Assembly (NCBI GenBank): GCA_021372535.1
Contig: JAJFUH010000005.1
Span: forward strand, 1 to 31,739
Origin: a bacterium
Lineage (GTDB): Bacteria > Latescibacterota > Latescibacteria > Latescibacterales > Latescibacteraceae
DNA length: 31,739 nucleotides
Direction: 5' to 3'
Below, in pieces: positions 17,531 to 26,222 of this stretch. Under the pieces are notes generated by a model. It was not told the origin of the DNA. It was given only the letters and a program-made list of their open reading frames with translations, and searched no databases. The first letter of the stretch is position 1. The number at the start of each line of letters is the position of its first letter. Both the position numbers and the translations under genes were made by a program.

Positions 17531-18010
17531 GTTTTATGCAACGAATTATATGAATTGAACCAGTGAAATGCATGATACGGGGATGAATTCCTGTGCCCGT
17601 GCCGAAAAGTTTATCCGTAACTCCAGATCGAAAGAGCTCCGAAAGAGACTTTTCGTCAACAGCCTGTCCCCGACCTGACTCTTGGGATCGGGGACTGACT
17701 GCCGGGTATTTTATCCTTATTTTTGCGAATTATTCAGGTATTATTACGAAGGGAAAGTACGGTCCGGGCTTATAAATAAAGCAGATTACCGGGCAATTGA
17801 TGGAGAATTTTCTGAAACTGGTAACTAACGATCTCGTACAGGAGTCCTGAGAGATTCTCATTATACCTTTAAAAAAGCGGGGCTGACGGGTATCTCAACG
17901 CCGGGCATTTCCAGCGACACGCACTATTTTTTATTGACTCTACTTCTGCTGTAATGCTACGTTGTATGAAAACATCCATATTTTTCCGAATACTTACAGG
18001 AGAACACATT
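17531..18010. other. Intergenic region with paired hairpins
   Basis: This 480-base gap lies between lyase paralog 1 and the oxidoreductase gene. It contains two inverted repeats (17603-17655 and 17666-17695, listed separately). The remainder, up to the ribosome site AGGAG just before 18011, shows no gene. A TTGACT near 17934 is a possible -35 without a good -10. Confidence 0.5.
17603..17695. repeat. Two adjacent inverted repeats downstream of lyase paralog 1
   Basis: CGAAAAGT (17603-17610) pairs with ACTTTTCG (17648-17655). GTCCCCGA (17666-17673) pairs with TCGGGGAC (17688-17695), loop 14 bases. Both are perfect 8-bp arms. A T-rich stretch follows only about 10 bases later, so a classic terminator is doubtful; a structured 3' leader, a small RNA or a dispersed repeat is also possible. 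Confidence 0.4.
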
Positions 18011-19354
18011 ATGCGGAGAAGGGCTTTCATTTCAACGGTTCCGTTGATTTCAGGCGCCGGTTTCTTCCCTGCTTCCAGCAGTTCGGCTGAAAACATCGGC
18101 AGCCGGACTGTTTCCGTACAGCAACAGGAATATTTCAGGAAAGCACCCACAATCACAGAACCCTCGCGGGAAATCCCGGTTATTGCGTCACCGGATGTTC
18201 TTGTTGTCGGCGGCGGCCCGGCAGGTGTTGTTGCGGCCCTTGCGGCAAGCCGTTCGGGAGCCTCCACCGTACTTGTGGAGCGTTATAACCACCTCGGCGG
18301 GCTCTGGACCGGGGGACTGGTGCTGCCGCTGTTGTCCACGCATGCATGTGACAAAGACGGTAATTTCAGGCAGGTCATCCACGGTATCGGGGGCGAAATC
18401 GCAGGTAAACTTGTTTCGATGGGAATGTCAGTACATGAGGTGAATCCCGTCATCGATCCCGAGGCGGGTAAATATGTTCTCGAAGCCATGATCAAAGAGT
18501 CCGGTGTAACCATGCTGTACCACTGCTGGGCATCGAATATCATCGTCGAGAGCGATATTATAACAGCGGTAATTCTCGAATCGAAATCCGGCCGCGTGGC
18601 TATCCGGCCCAGGGTGGTAATCGACTGCACGGGGGATGGAGATATCTTTCACCTTGCCGGCGAACAGTACGATTTCATGAAATACAATATCGGGCTGGTT
18701 CACCGCCTTGGTAATGTTGACAGGATCGATTCCTCGAAGCCGGGATACAGGAAAATGGATACCGGGAAAGAAACGCCCATAAAAAGTGTGAACTGGGTGA
18801 ACATGGATGGTGAAAAGGATCAGGACGGCACCGATTTATTCAACCTGTCGCGGCTGCAACAGCAGTATCGCCTTGCGATCTGGGAGCGATCCGAAAAAAT
18901 CCGTTCGACACCGGGACATGAGGAAGTATTTCTACTGGATACCGCCTCACATCTCGGCGTACGGATGTCCCGTATCCTCCAGGGACGCTACACTCTGACA
19001 CTGCGGGATTCGATGACATATACGTCATTCAGCGATGTCATCGGTATAATCGGCGCATGGATAACGGTGAACTACAACGGCGACCGGATTTCGCCTCAGA
19101 AACGTCCCATGTGGCAGATACCCTACGGTTCGCTCCTTCCGAAAAAGACCGGGAACCTGCTGGTCGCGGGACGTTGTTTCAGCTTCGAGAAGGCGCTCGT
19201 CGAGGATGCCCGTATTATCGGGACCTGCATGGTCACCGGACAGGGTGCGGGCGCCGCAGCCGGTGTGGCGGTTCGGGACAACAGCACAGTACAGGATATC
19301 GATATAGAGAAGATTCAGGATGTGCTCAAAAAACAGAATGTGTATTTCGGGTGA
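18011..19354 (+). CDS. Tat-exported FAD-dependent oxidoreductase (FAD_oxidored family)
   Basis: A 447-residue flavoprotein. The N-terminus MRRRAFISTVPLISGAGFFP is a twin-arginine-like signal, implying export with FAD already bound. The Rossmann motif is VLVVGGGPAGVVAALAASR with GGGPAG at 67-72 and E90 binding the adenosine ribose. Then come RYNHLGGLWTGGL, VIDCTGDGD, and the C-terminal FAD-contacting GNLLVAGRCFSFEKALVED and GQGAGAAAGVA, all hallmarks of the family. Relatives are often found beside glycan-degrading enzymes, and the reaction is generally undefined. ATG 18011 follows AGGAG; an upstream in-frame start at 17954 would bury the signal. It sits between lyase paralogs 1 and 2 on the same strand, suggesting it oxidises a released sugar or acts on the substrate. 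Confidence 0.85.
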   Translation: MRRRAFISTVPLISGAGFFPASSSSAENIGSRTVSVQQQEYFRKAPTITEPSREIPVIASPDVLVVGGGPAGVVAALAASRSGASTVLVERYNHLGGLWTGGLVLPLLSTHACDKDGNFRQVIHGIGGEIAGKLVSMGMSVHEVNPVIDPEAGKYVLEAMIKESGVTMLYHCWASNIIVESDIITAVILESKSGRVAIRPRVVIDCTGDGDIFHLAGEQYDFMKYNIGLVHRLGNVDRIDSSKPGYRKMDTGKETPIKSVNWVNMDGEKDQDGTDLFNLSRLQQQYRLAIWERSEKIRSTPGHEEVFLLDTASHLGVRMSRILQGRYTLTLRDSMTYTSFSDVIGIIGAWITVNYNGDRISPQKRPMWQIPYGSLLPKKTGNLLVAGRCFSFEKALVEDARIIGTCMVTGQGAGAAAGVAVRDNSTVQDIDIEKIQDVLKKQNVYFG

Positions 19355-19567
19355 ATTTTCAAGTCCACCAGGCGGCTTGATCCGTCTGTGGCTCAAACTC
19401 ACCCCTGATCCCACTTCTGGATTAAAAAGAAGGAGATACCCCTCCACTCACATCCCGAAAGGGTACTTTTCATGAATAACCCTTATGACTATATATGGTC
19501 GCAACGAAGAATGAAAATGGATTTTCAGATAATTCGGGTAATAGATTTGAGCATAGAATACAGATAG

Positions 19568-19620
19568 AGCGGTCGGCTGATCAGCTTTCGCTGTCGGAAA
19601 AAGCTGGAAGGCTGACCGCT
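19568..19620 (+). promoter_or_regulatory. Imperfect hairpin in the leader of lyase paralog 2
   Basis: AGCGGTC (19568-19574) pairs with GACCGCT (19614-19620). The inner CAGCTT and AAGCTG segments also pair, giving a long interrupted stem. It ends 20 bases before the ribosome site CGGAGGA and is not followed by a T-run, so it may regulate translation or mRNA stability rather than terminate. The remainder of the 19355-19650 gap shows nothing else clear. Confidence 0.4.
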
Positions 19621-19650
19621 TGATGTTTTCCTGCTCCATTCGGAGGAACA

Positions 19651-22600
19651 ATGAAATCTCGGGCATATTGGTTTTTTTTACCGGTCTTGTTTCTGACAAC
19701 GTTGTCTCCGCTGCACGCCGATGAAGTTCTTGAGCCCTTTATTTATACCGAGAATTTCGAAACACAGGAACTCGGCGCATGGGCGGCCTATCCCCACTGG
19801 GAAGACACGGCGTTCAACGAGTATTTCCGGGTCGACACAATGGTTCCGGGCGATCCGAACTGGTCGATCGAGCAGATGGTGACTCCCTACACCCATGTCG
19901 ATAACTACGCAGGCGCGCAGAAGCTGCTTGATATGTACCTCACGCCCGGTTCCTCGGTCACTTTCCGTTATTACTTGAAATCGAATCTCCCGTTCGGGTA
20001 CATCGAGGTGCGTCTTGCCGCGGGAGATGACGGCATGGTTACGTACACGATTCTTAGTCCGTTGCTGAACCGCTGGGAGTGGGTTACAGTGACTTTCGAG
20101 AACTTCCTCGAACAGAATCCGCGTCTCGCAGGCCGTGACAGGATAAAGGTCAACGCCCTTGCGGTGCTCGCGAAGCAGCCGTTGGGCGATCCCGCCATGA
20201 AGTTCTATTTCGGCCTCGACGACATAACGGTAAGGGGCTCCCGCGCAACGGCATTTCAGTTTGTCGAACCGGCGATGTACAAGCTCGCGGAGTGGAAACC
20301 GTACATCGCCCGCAAGCACTACCGCAAGGGAGAGCATTTAACACTGAAAGGCGCATGGCCGTTCGATGCGGACCGTGTCACGCTGACCGTCGCACCGTTC
20401 ACCGACCGTTCGAAAACCGTTTTTGACGCCGAACTGAAACGGCAGGGCGGGCTGTGGACGATGAAACCGGTGACGCTCTCCTGCGCCGATGGGCTCTACC
20501 TCGGCATCATCAGGGCGTACGGCGGGAAATCGCTGCTTTCTGAGACCGAGTTTTCATTTTTAATAGCCCCACAGGATATGGCCGGAAAACACCCCCGTCT
20601 CTGGTTCGACAGCAGCTCGTATAAAGCGGTGAAAGCCCGTCTCAACAGCCCGAAATTCAAAAATGTCGCCGATGGCATCAGGACAAACGCGCAAAGCTAT
20701 CGTGAAAAAAATCCCGTGAGCGGCATCGTTTTCGACATCGACCAGTTTCCCCGCGAGGACTGGCTGGCTTCGCTCGACGGCTGGTTCGACCGTGTCGGTA
20801 TCTGGCGCTGGGGCATATGGTACAACACCCTCGCCTATGCCTTTTTCGATGACCGTGAGGCGGGCATATACGCTAAAGACCTTCTCGTGGAGCTCTCAAA
20901 GTTCTCCTACTGGGTGCATCCGTGGTTCATCAAACGCGGGCAGTTCATTTATTACCCACTCGGCGAGGCGGGAACAGAGTTCGCGATCGGGTACGACTGC
21001 CTGTACGGTCTCATGACCGGGGAAGAGCGGGCGCTCGTCCGTCACGGGTTGTGGAAGAACATCGTCCTCGGCTGTCACCGCGGGTATGTGGAGAATAACC
21101 TGACCACGAACAACACCTCGAACTGGGTATCGAACATCGCAAGCGGTTCGCTCATCTGCCAGGCGGCGATGTACGGCGACGGCCCCGATGTCGAGCCGCC
21201 GGAACCGTATCTGACCGGCGCGCTGTTCAAAGAATACGCCCTTATTCAATGCGGCTTCGGCAGAGATGGCGGTTACGGCGAGCCGAACGGCTACTATTAC
21301 TTCACGATGGATGGCCTTTCCGAGGCGCTCCCGGCGGTTGAAAACGTCTTCGGAATCGACATGACGCAGAAAATCAACCGCTCGTATACCGAACTTATCT
21401 GGGCCGGGCTCGTCAAGAAGAAATATACCTTCTATTACGGAAAATCAAGCGGCGAACTGCGACCGCTCAACAACTGGACATGGCTCCTGCCCAAGTACCG
21501 CGATCCGCTCCTCGGGTGGTTCTATAATTTCATGAAGGACGGCGAAACCCTGCGGGACGCCATCTACGATACCGAAAACGTACCCCGCGAGGACCCGTTC
21601 GGGCAGAATCCGGTCAGGGTCTTCCGTGACATCGGCACCACCGTCTTCAAGAGCGGGTGGGAACCGGACGATTTCGTGTTCGTCATGCGCACCGGGCCGT
21701 TCTACAACCACCAGTTCATGGATCAGGGATCGTTCTGGCTCAGCGACCGGGGGAGCATGTTCATCGAACGCCGCCACGGCAGCACCGAACCGTACCTCGG
21801 CGCTGTTCTCTACGAGCCATGGTACATCCAGCCCGTATCACACTCGACCATCCTCATCGACGGTAACCATCAGAGCCAGCGCACCGGCGACACGCTCAAT
21901 TTTGCGCGGGGCTTTGAAGACTATGCATTCATCAGCCAGTTTCTCGACGGAGCGGATGCATCCTTCGTGTCGGGCGACATCGGCAGGCTCTACTGGGGAA
22001 AGGTCAGGGAACTGCGGCGCAATGTCCTCTACCTCAAACCGCGGACGCTTCTCATGCTCGACACCGTCATCCCCGCGGAGAAGGATGTGGATGTGACGCT
22101 GCTCTACCAGACGCTCCGGCTCGAAGACATTCACCCCGGCGACCGGATGTCGACTATCACAAAGGATGGTAATATCCTGTATATAAAGCACCTGAATCCC
22201 GGAAGCCCCGAAATCAGATCGATCGAAACCCCGCATTACCTCTACACGCTCCTCAGGGAGAAACCGCTCAAACGCGAGGGCATGCTCACCGTAACCGCCC
22301 GGACGAAGGGAGTCCCGCTTGTCATGGCGAATATCCTGACCTCCACGGCGGGGCCGGAACCGGAAATCACCGCTTATACGGGCAAGGATTACACCGGGGG
22401 CACTGTCAGCGGCATCCCGTATGTCTTTTCGACCCGGCCCGGCGCACGGTATGACACGGGAACGTTCCTGACCGATGCGGCGGCGGTCACATGGAAGGAA
22501 TCGACGGTGTTTGCGGCGCTCTGCACGACCCTGACGCGGGATAGCCGCCTGCTTGTCCGCTCGGAAAAGCCGGTAACATGCGAACTGTCGGATGGGAGCA

Positions 22601-22764
22601 TGAAATACTGCCTTTCCGCTGACAGCGATGTGGAGATCGGGGTCGATGCGAAACCCCGCTCGATATCGGTCAATGGCAAGCGGATCGATTCGTTCGTGTA
22701 TGACCGTGAGCAAAAGACCATAAAGCTGAAACTTCAGGCTGGAGAAGGTACGATATCTTTTTGA
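19651..22764 (+). CDS. Exported heparinase II/III-family protein (paralog 2)
   Basis: A 1037-residue paralog of the 14423 gene with the same domain order: signal peptide (1-22, ending LHA-D), N-terminal beta-sandwich beginning EVLEPFIYTENFE, second beta domain, alpha/alpha-toroid from KHPRLWFD, and heparinase II/III-like C-terminal domain. Long stretches are nearly identical to the other paralogs (GTTVFKSGWEPDDF, GDIGRLYWGKV, PRTLLMLDTV). Its NHxHxD motif reads NHQFMD: N686 and H687 are kept, but F689 replaces the second His; the later SHSTILIDG His is kept. This may change metal binding or abolish activity. The ATG has CGGAGGA upstream. It may be a substrate-binding or altered-specificity version. 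Confidence 0.84.
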   Translation: MKSRAYWFFLPVLFLTTLSPLHADEVLEPFIYTENFETQELGAWAAYPHWEDTAFNEYFRVDTMVPGDPNWSIEQMVTPYTHVDNYAGAQKLLDMYLTPGSSVTFRYYLKSNLPFGYIEVRLAAGDDGMVTYTILSPLLNRWEWVTVTFENFLEQNPRLAGRDRIKVNALAVLAKQPLGDPAMKFYFGLDDITVRGSRATAFQFVEPAMYKLAEWKPYIARKHYRKGEHLTLKGAWPFDADRVTLTVAPFTDRSKTVFDAELKRQGGLWTMKPVTLSCADGLYLGIIRAYGGKSLLSETEFSFLIAPQDMAGKHPRLWFDSSSYKAVKARLNSPKFKNVADGIRTNAQSYREKNPVSGIVFDIDQFPREDWLASLDGWFDRVGIWRWGIWYNTLAYAFFDDREAGIYAKDLLVELSKFSYWVHPWFIKRGQFIYYPLGEAGTEFAIGYDCLYGLMTGEERALVRHGLWKNIVLGCHRGYVENNLTTNNTSNWVSNIASGSLICQAAMYGDGPDVEPPEPYLTGALFKEYALIQCGFGRDGGYGEPNGYYYFTMDGLSEALPAVENVFGIDMTQKINRSYTELIWAGLVKKKYTFYYGKSSGELRPLNNWTWLLPKYRDPLLGWFYNFMKDGETLRDAIYDTENVPREDPFGQNPVRVFRDIGTTVFKSGWEPDDFVFVMRTGPFYNHQFMDQGSFWLSDRGSMFIERRHGSTEPYLGAVLYEPWYIQPVSHSTILIDGNHQSQRTGDTLNFARGFEDYAFISQFLDGADASFVSGDIGRLYWGKVRELRRNVLYLKPRTLLMLDTVIPAEKDVDVTLLYQTLRLEDIHPGDRMSTITKDGNILYIKHLNPGSPEIRSIETPHYLYTLLREKPLKREGMLTVTARTKGVPLVMANILTSTAGPEPEITAYTGKDYTGGTVSGIPYVFSTRPGARYDTGTFLTDAAAVTWKESTVFAALCTTLTRDSRLLVRSEKPVTCELSDGSMKYCLSADSDVEIGVDAKPRSISVNGKRIDSFVYDREQKTIKLKLQAGEGTISF

Positions 22765-22773
22765 AACGAAAAA

Positions 22774-22889
22774 TTAATTGAACACAGATTTTTGCGGATT
22801 CGTTATACCTTTTGATATTAACGATTGATAATTTCTAAAGATAGTATAAATAATCTATTATATCTCTTTGTGCCTTTGTGGTAAAATAT
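22774..22889. repeat. Dispersed AT-rich intergenic repeat, copy 2
   Basis: A TGCGGATT module (about 22793-22800) is followed by the 50-base module at 22840-22889 starting GATAGTATAAATAAT and ending GTGGTAAAATAT. It is in the same orientation and order as at 9482-9626. It occupies nearly all of the 174-base gap between lyase paralogs 2 and 3 and ends 49 bases before the start of paralog 3. Confidence 0.6.
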
Positions 22890-22938
22890 TTTTTAATTGA
22901 TTTTTCGGATTACATTATCAGATATACGGAGAATACAC

Positions 22939-25900
22939 ATGGATGAAGTCACTACGAACAGCATTGCCCTCGAACCGTTCACTTATACGGAGGATTTTGA
23001 AAAACGGACACAGGGCGCGTGGGCGTCCTATCCGCTCTGGCAGGATACCGCATACGATCCCAATTTCAGGGTCGGTGAGCTGGTGCCCGGAGACCCCAAT
23101 ATCTCGCTTGTACAGAAAGTGACCCCGTACTCTCCTGTCGATAATTACGCCGGCGCGCAGAAGCTGCTCGATATGTACATGACTCCGGAATCGACGATCA
23201 CTCTCAGGTATTACCTGAAATCCCATCTCCCGTTCGAGTTTTTCAAGGTACGAATTGCGGCGGGTGTTGATGGCGCAATTGACTGCACCATTGCCAATCC
23301 GCCCCTGAACCGGTGGGAATGGGTGACGGTCACGTATGACGATTTCACCCGTGAGAACCCGAAACTCGCCGGAAAGAAAGTTGTGAAGGTCAATGCTCTC
23401 GCGGTGCTTGCAAACATGCCTGCCGCCGATCCGGCAATGCCCTTCTATCTGGGGCTCGACGATATAACGTTCAGGGGCGCCCGCGCGGTGGTCTTCAGGT
23501 TCGAGGAGCCGGAAACATACAAGCTGCCGGAATGGAAGCCCTATATACCGAAGCGCCACTATCACCGGGGCGATATATTCTCTCTCAGGGGCAATTGGCC
23601 GGTCGACGCAGACCGTGCGGAGGCCGTTTTCACCCCGTTCATCGACAGCGCAACCGTGCTGCGTACAGAGAAACTTGAAAAGGACGGCGACCGGTGGACG
23701 ATGAAACCCCTTCCGCTCGATTGGCCGGACGGGCTCTACAGGGGATTGCTCCGGGCGTTCAGAGAAGATGATATCATCGCCGACACCGAATTCACTCTCC
23801 ATATCGCACCCGCGAACATGAGCGGGAAACATCCGCGGCTCTGGTTCAACGAAGCACAGAAGCAGGAAATCATCGCCCGCCTCGGGAGCGACCGGTTCAG
23901 CGATTTATTCGACCGTCTGCCGCGTGAAGCTGCACGGTACCGTGAGGAAGTACCCCCGGAGAGCCTCGTGTTCGATCTCGACCAGTTTCCCGACGAGGAC
24001 TGGCTGCCGACATGGAACGCATGGGGATCGCGTCTTTACAGCACCGCCGAGCCGCTGTATCTCAACTCGCTTGTGTATGCTCTGTACGGCGACCGCACGG
24101 CGGGAACATACGTCAGGGATGTTCTTCTTGCACTCGCGAAATTCGAAAACTGGACGCACCCGTGGCAGACAAAGCGGGGCCGTTTCACCGAGCACCGTTC
24201 CGGATGGTGGGCGCATCGTCTGGCGCTCGCCTACGACCTGACCTTCGATCTCATGGATGAAAGCGAGCGTGCATCGATCCGCAGAGCCCTCATGAACAAT
24301 ATTGTAGAGACGACTCATCGGATGTATGTGGTGGACAACGATGTGACGAGCAATACCTCGAACTGGATTTCTCATGTCGCCGGGGCGTCACTCATGGTAC
24401 AGGCGGCTGTTTTCGGAGACGGGCCGGACACAGAGGAGATCGAGCCTTATTTCACAGGGGCTGCGCTGAAACTTTATACGTTCATCATGAAGGTCGTCGA
24501 CCCGGACGGCGCGTGGTGCGAGGGTCTCGGGTACAACAATTACACGTTCCATACGCTGTGTCAGAGCCTTCCTGCGGTCGAGCACGTTTTCAACATCGAC
24601 ATGTCGCAGCCGCTCGAAGGAACATACCGTGAGTATATCTGGGCGGGACCGGTCAGAGAGAGGAATTATTTTTATTTCGGTGATACCGAAGGCTACCTCA
24701 ACCCGATCACGAACTGGGCATGGCTTCTCGCCAAATACAGGGATCCCCTCCTCGGCTGGCTCTACAACTTCCTCAAGGGGGGAACTCTCGAATCGAACAC
24801 CAAGGCAAGCATGACGGGGTATATGAACCTCATCAACAAGAAGGACGAGACCTTTATGGATGTGCTCTATGAGACCGGCGATGTGTCCCGGCGCGACCCC
24901 TTCGGCGAAAATCCGGTCAGGTGCTTCAGGAATGTCGGCACCACGGTGTTCAAGAGCGGATGGGAGTCCGGTGATTTCATCTTCGTCATGCGCACCGGGC
25001 CGTTCTGCAACCACCAGCACATCGATCAAGGTACATTCTGGCTCGCTGATCGCGGAACGGTTTTCATCGGTGAGCGCAGCGGGAGTTCATACTATGATGA
25101 CCCTCTCTACCAGCCGTGGTACACTCAGCCCGCCGCGCACTCGACCATCCTCATCAACGGCAACCATCAGAGCCAGCGGGTGGGCGATCCCAGGGGATTC
25201 GCCGGAGGGTTCGAAGACTATGCGTTCATCCGACATTTCCTCGACGGTGCGAGCGCGGCATTCGTTTCCGGAGATATCGGCAGGCTCTATTGGGGGAAGG
25301 TTCGTGAAATGCAGCGCAATGTCCTCTACCTTAAATCGCGGACGCTCCTCATGCTCGATACCGTCATCCCTGTGGAACAGGATGCGGATGTAACACTGCT
25401 CTACCAGACACGAAGGCTTGAGGAGATTCATCCCGGCGAAACAATGTCCGCAATCGCTAAAGACGGCAGCGTTCTCCATATCGGGCATATGCACCCGGAA
25501 CATGTTCACGTTGCCGCGGTCGAGACACCCCATTACCTCTATACACTCCGTGAAGAAAAGCCGCTGAAAAAGGAAGGCATGCTCACCGTAACCGCCCGAA
25601 CCGAAGGAGCCCCACTCATCATGGCTAATATTCTGACCACAACGGCGGAAGGGGCATCGCCGGATTTCACCATTCATAAGGGCGATGGCTGTTGTACGGG
25701 CGCTGCGGGAGAAAAACCGTTTCTGTTCTCGACACGCCCCGGGCGGCGGTATACGGGCGGCGGTTTTTCCACAGATGCTCTGGCGCTGACATGGAGCGGC
25801 GGGGTGGTATTCGCCGCGCTCTGTACCCTGCTCGAACGTGATGGACGCCTGCTCGTGGAGTCAGAGGAGCCGATCACCTGCGAGGTTTCACCGGAAGGAA

Positions 25901-26070
25901 TGACATACTGTCTGGCTCACGGATGTACTGTCTTCCTCGGGGTTGATGCAAAACCCTGGATGGTGACCGTTAACGGAGAACAGGTGAAACCGTTATATTA
26001 TGACAGTAGCCGCGGCGCAGTCAGACTGACGCTGCCTCCCGGAGAAGGCCGGGTAAGCGTGGTAAGATGA
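22939..26070 (+). CDS. Heparinase II/III-family protein without a signal peptide (paralog 3)
   Basis: A 1043-residue paralog. It opens MDEVTTNSIALEPFTYTEDFE, going straight into the N-terminal beta-sandwich with no signal peptide. The reading frame cannot extend past an in-frame TAA at 22894-22896, and the short optional extension from TTG 22897 is not hydrophobic. GGAG lies 7 bases before ATG 22939. The toroid (KHPRLWFNEAQ, TSNWISHVAGASL) and C-terminal domain are intact, with NHQHID (N691, H692, H694, D696) and AHSTILING. Compared with its paralogs it has an insertion of about 20 residues after FLKGGTLES, near position 615-640. It would be predicted cytoplasmic unless exported by an unusual route, or it lost its signal by local rearrangement. 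Confidence 0.83.
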   Translation: MDEVTTNSIALEPFTYTEDFEKRTQGAWASYPLWQDTAYDPNFRVGELVPGDPNISLVQKVTPYSPVDNYAGAQKLLDMYMTPESTITLRYYLKSHLPFEFFKVRIAAGVDGAIDCTIANPPLNRWEWVTVTYDDFTRENPKLAGKKVVKVNALAVLANMPAADPAMPFYLGLDDITFRGARAVVFRFEEPETYKLPEWKPYIPKRHYHRGDIFSLRGNWPVDADRAEAVFTPFIDSATVLRTEKLEKDGDRWTMKPLPLDWPDGLYRGLLRAFREDDIIADTEFTLHIAPANMSGKHPRLWFNEAQKQEIIARLGSDRFSDLFDRLPREAARYREEVPPESLVFDLDQFPDEDWLPTWNAWGSRLYSTAEPLYLNSLVYALYGDRTAGTYVRDVLLALAKFENWTHPWQTKRGRFTEHRSGWWAHRLALAYDLTFDLMDESERASIRRALMNNIVETTHRMYVVDNDVTSNTSNWISHVAGASLMVQAAVFGDGPDTEEIEPYFTGAALKLYTFIMKVVDPDGAWCEGLGYNNYTFHTLCQSLPAVEHVFNIDMSQPLEGTYREYIWAGPVRERNYFYFGDTEGYLNPITNWAWLLAKYRDPLLGWLYNFLKGGTLESNTKASMTGYMNLINKKDETFMDVLYETGDVSRRDPFGENPVRCFRNVGTTVFKSGWESGDFIFVMRTGPFCNHQHIDQGTFWLADRGTVFIGERSGSSYYDDPLYQPWYTQPAAHSTILINGNHQSQRVGDPRGFAGGFEDYAFIRHFLDGASAAFVSGDIGRLYWGKVREMQRNVLYLKSRTLLMLDTVIPVEQDADVTLLYQTRRLEEIHPGETMSAIAKDGSVLHIGHMHPEHVHVAAVETPHYLYTLREEKPLKKEGMLTVTARTEGAPLIMANILTTTAEGASPDFTIHKGDGCCTGAAGEKPFLFSTRPGRRYTGGGFSTDALALTWSGGVVFAALCTLLERDGRLLVESEEPITCEVSPEGMTYCLAHGCTVFLGVDAKPWMVTVNGEQVKPLYYDSSRGAVRLTLPPGEGRVSVVR

Positions 26071-26222
26071 ATCCGGGCTGCAAAAGGATAATACACCGGA
26101 TAGCACAGTCTTGCATCATCGCATCATGGGGACAGTATCTTGTTGAAATATCTATAAATACGTTAGATTCACGTGAAAAGAATCATTGTTCATCGAGAAC
26201 CCGGCAAAAAAGGGGGGATATC

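Noticed and set aside
17593-17775. Small open frame of 60 codons after lyase paralog 1
   Set aside because: It spans the inverted repeats, has no ribosome site and no family resemblance.
17848-17860. TGAGA-GAT-TCTCA palindrome resembling the operator at 3284
   Set aside because: The arms are only 5 bases and the spacing differs; likely chance.
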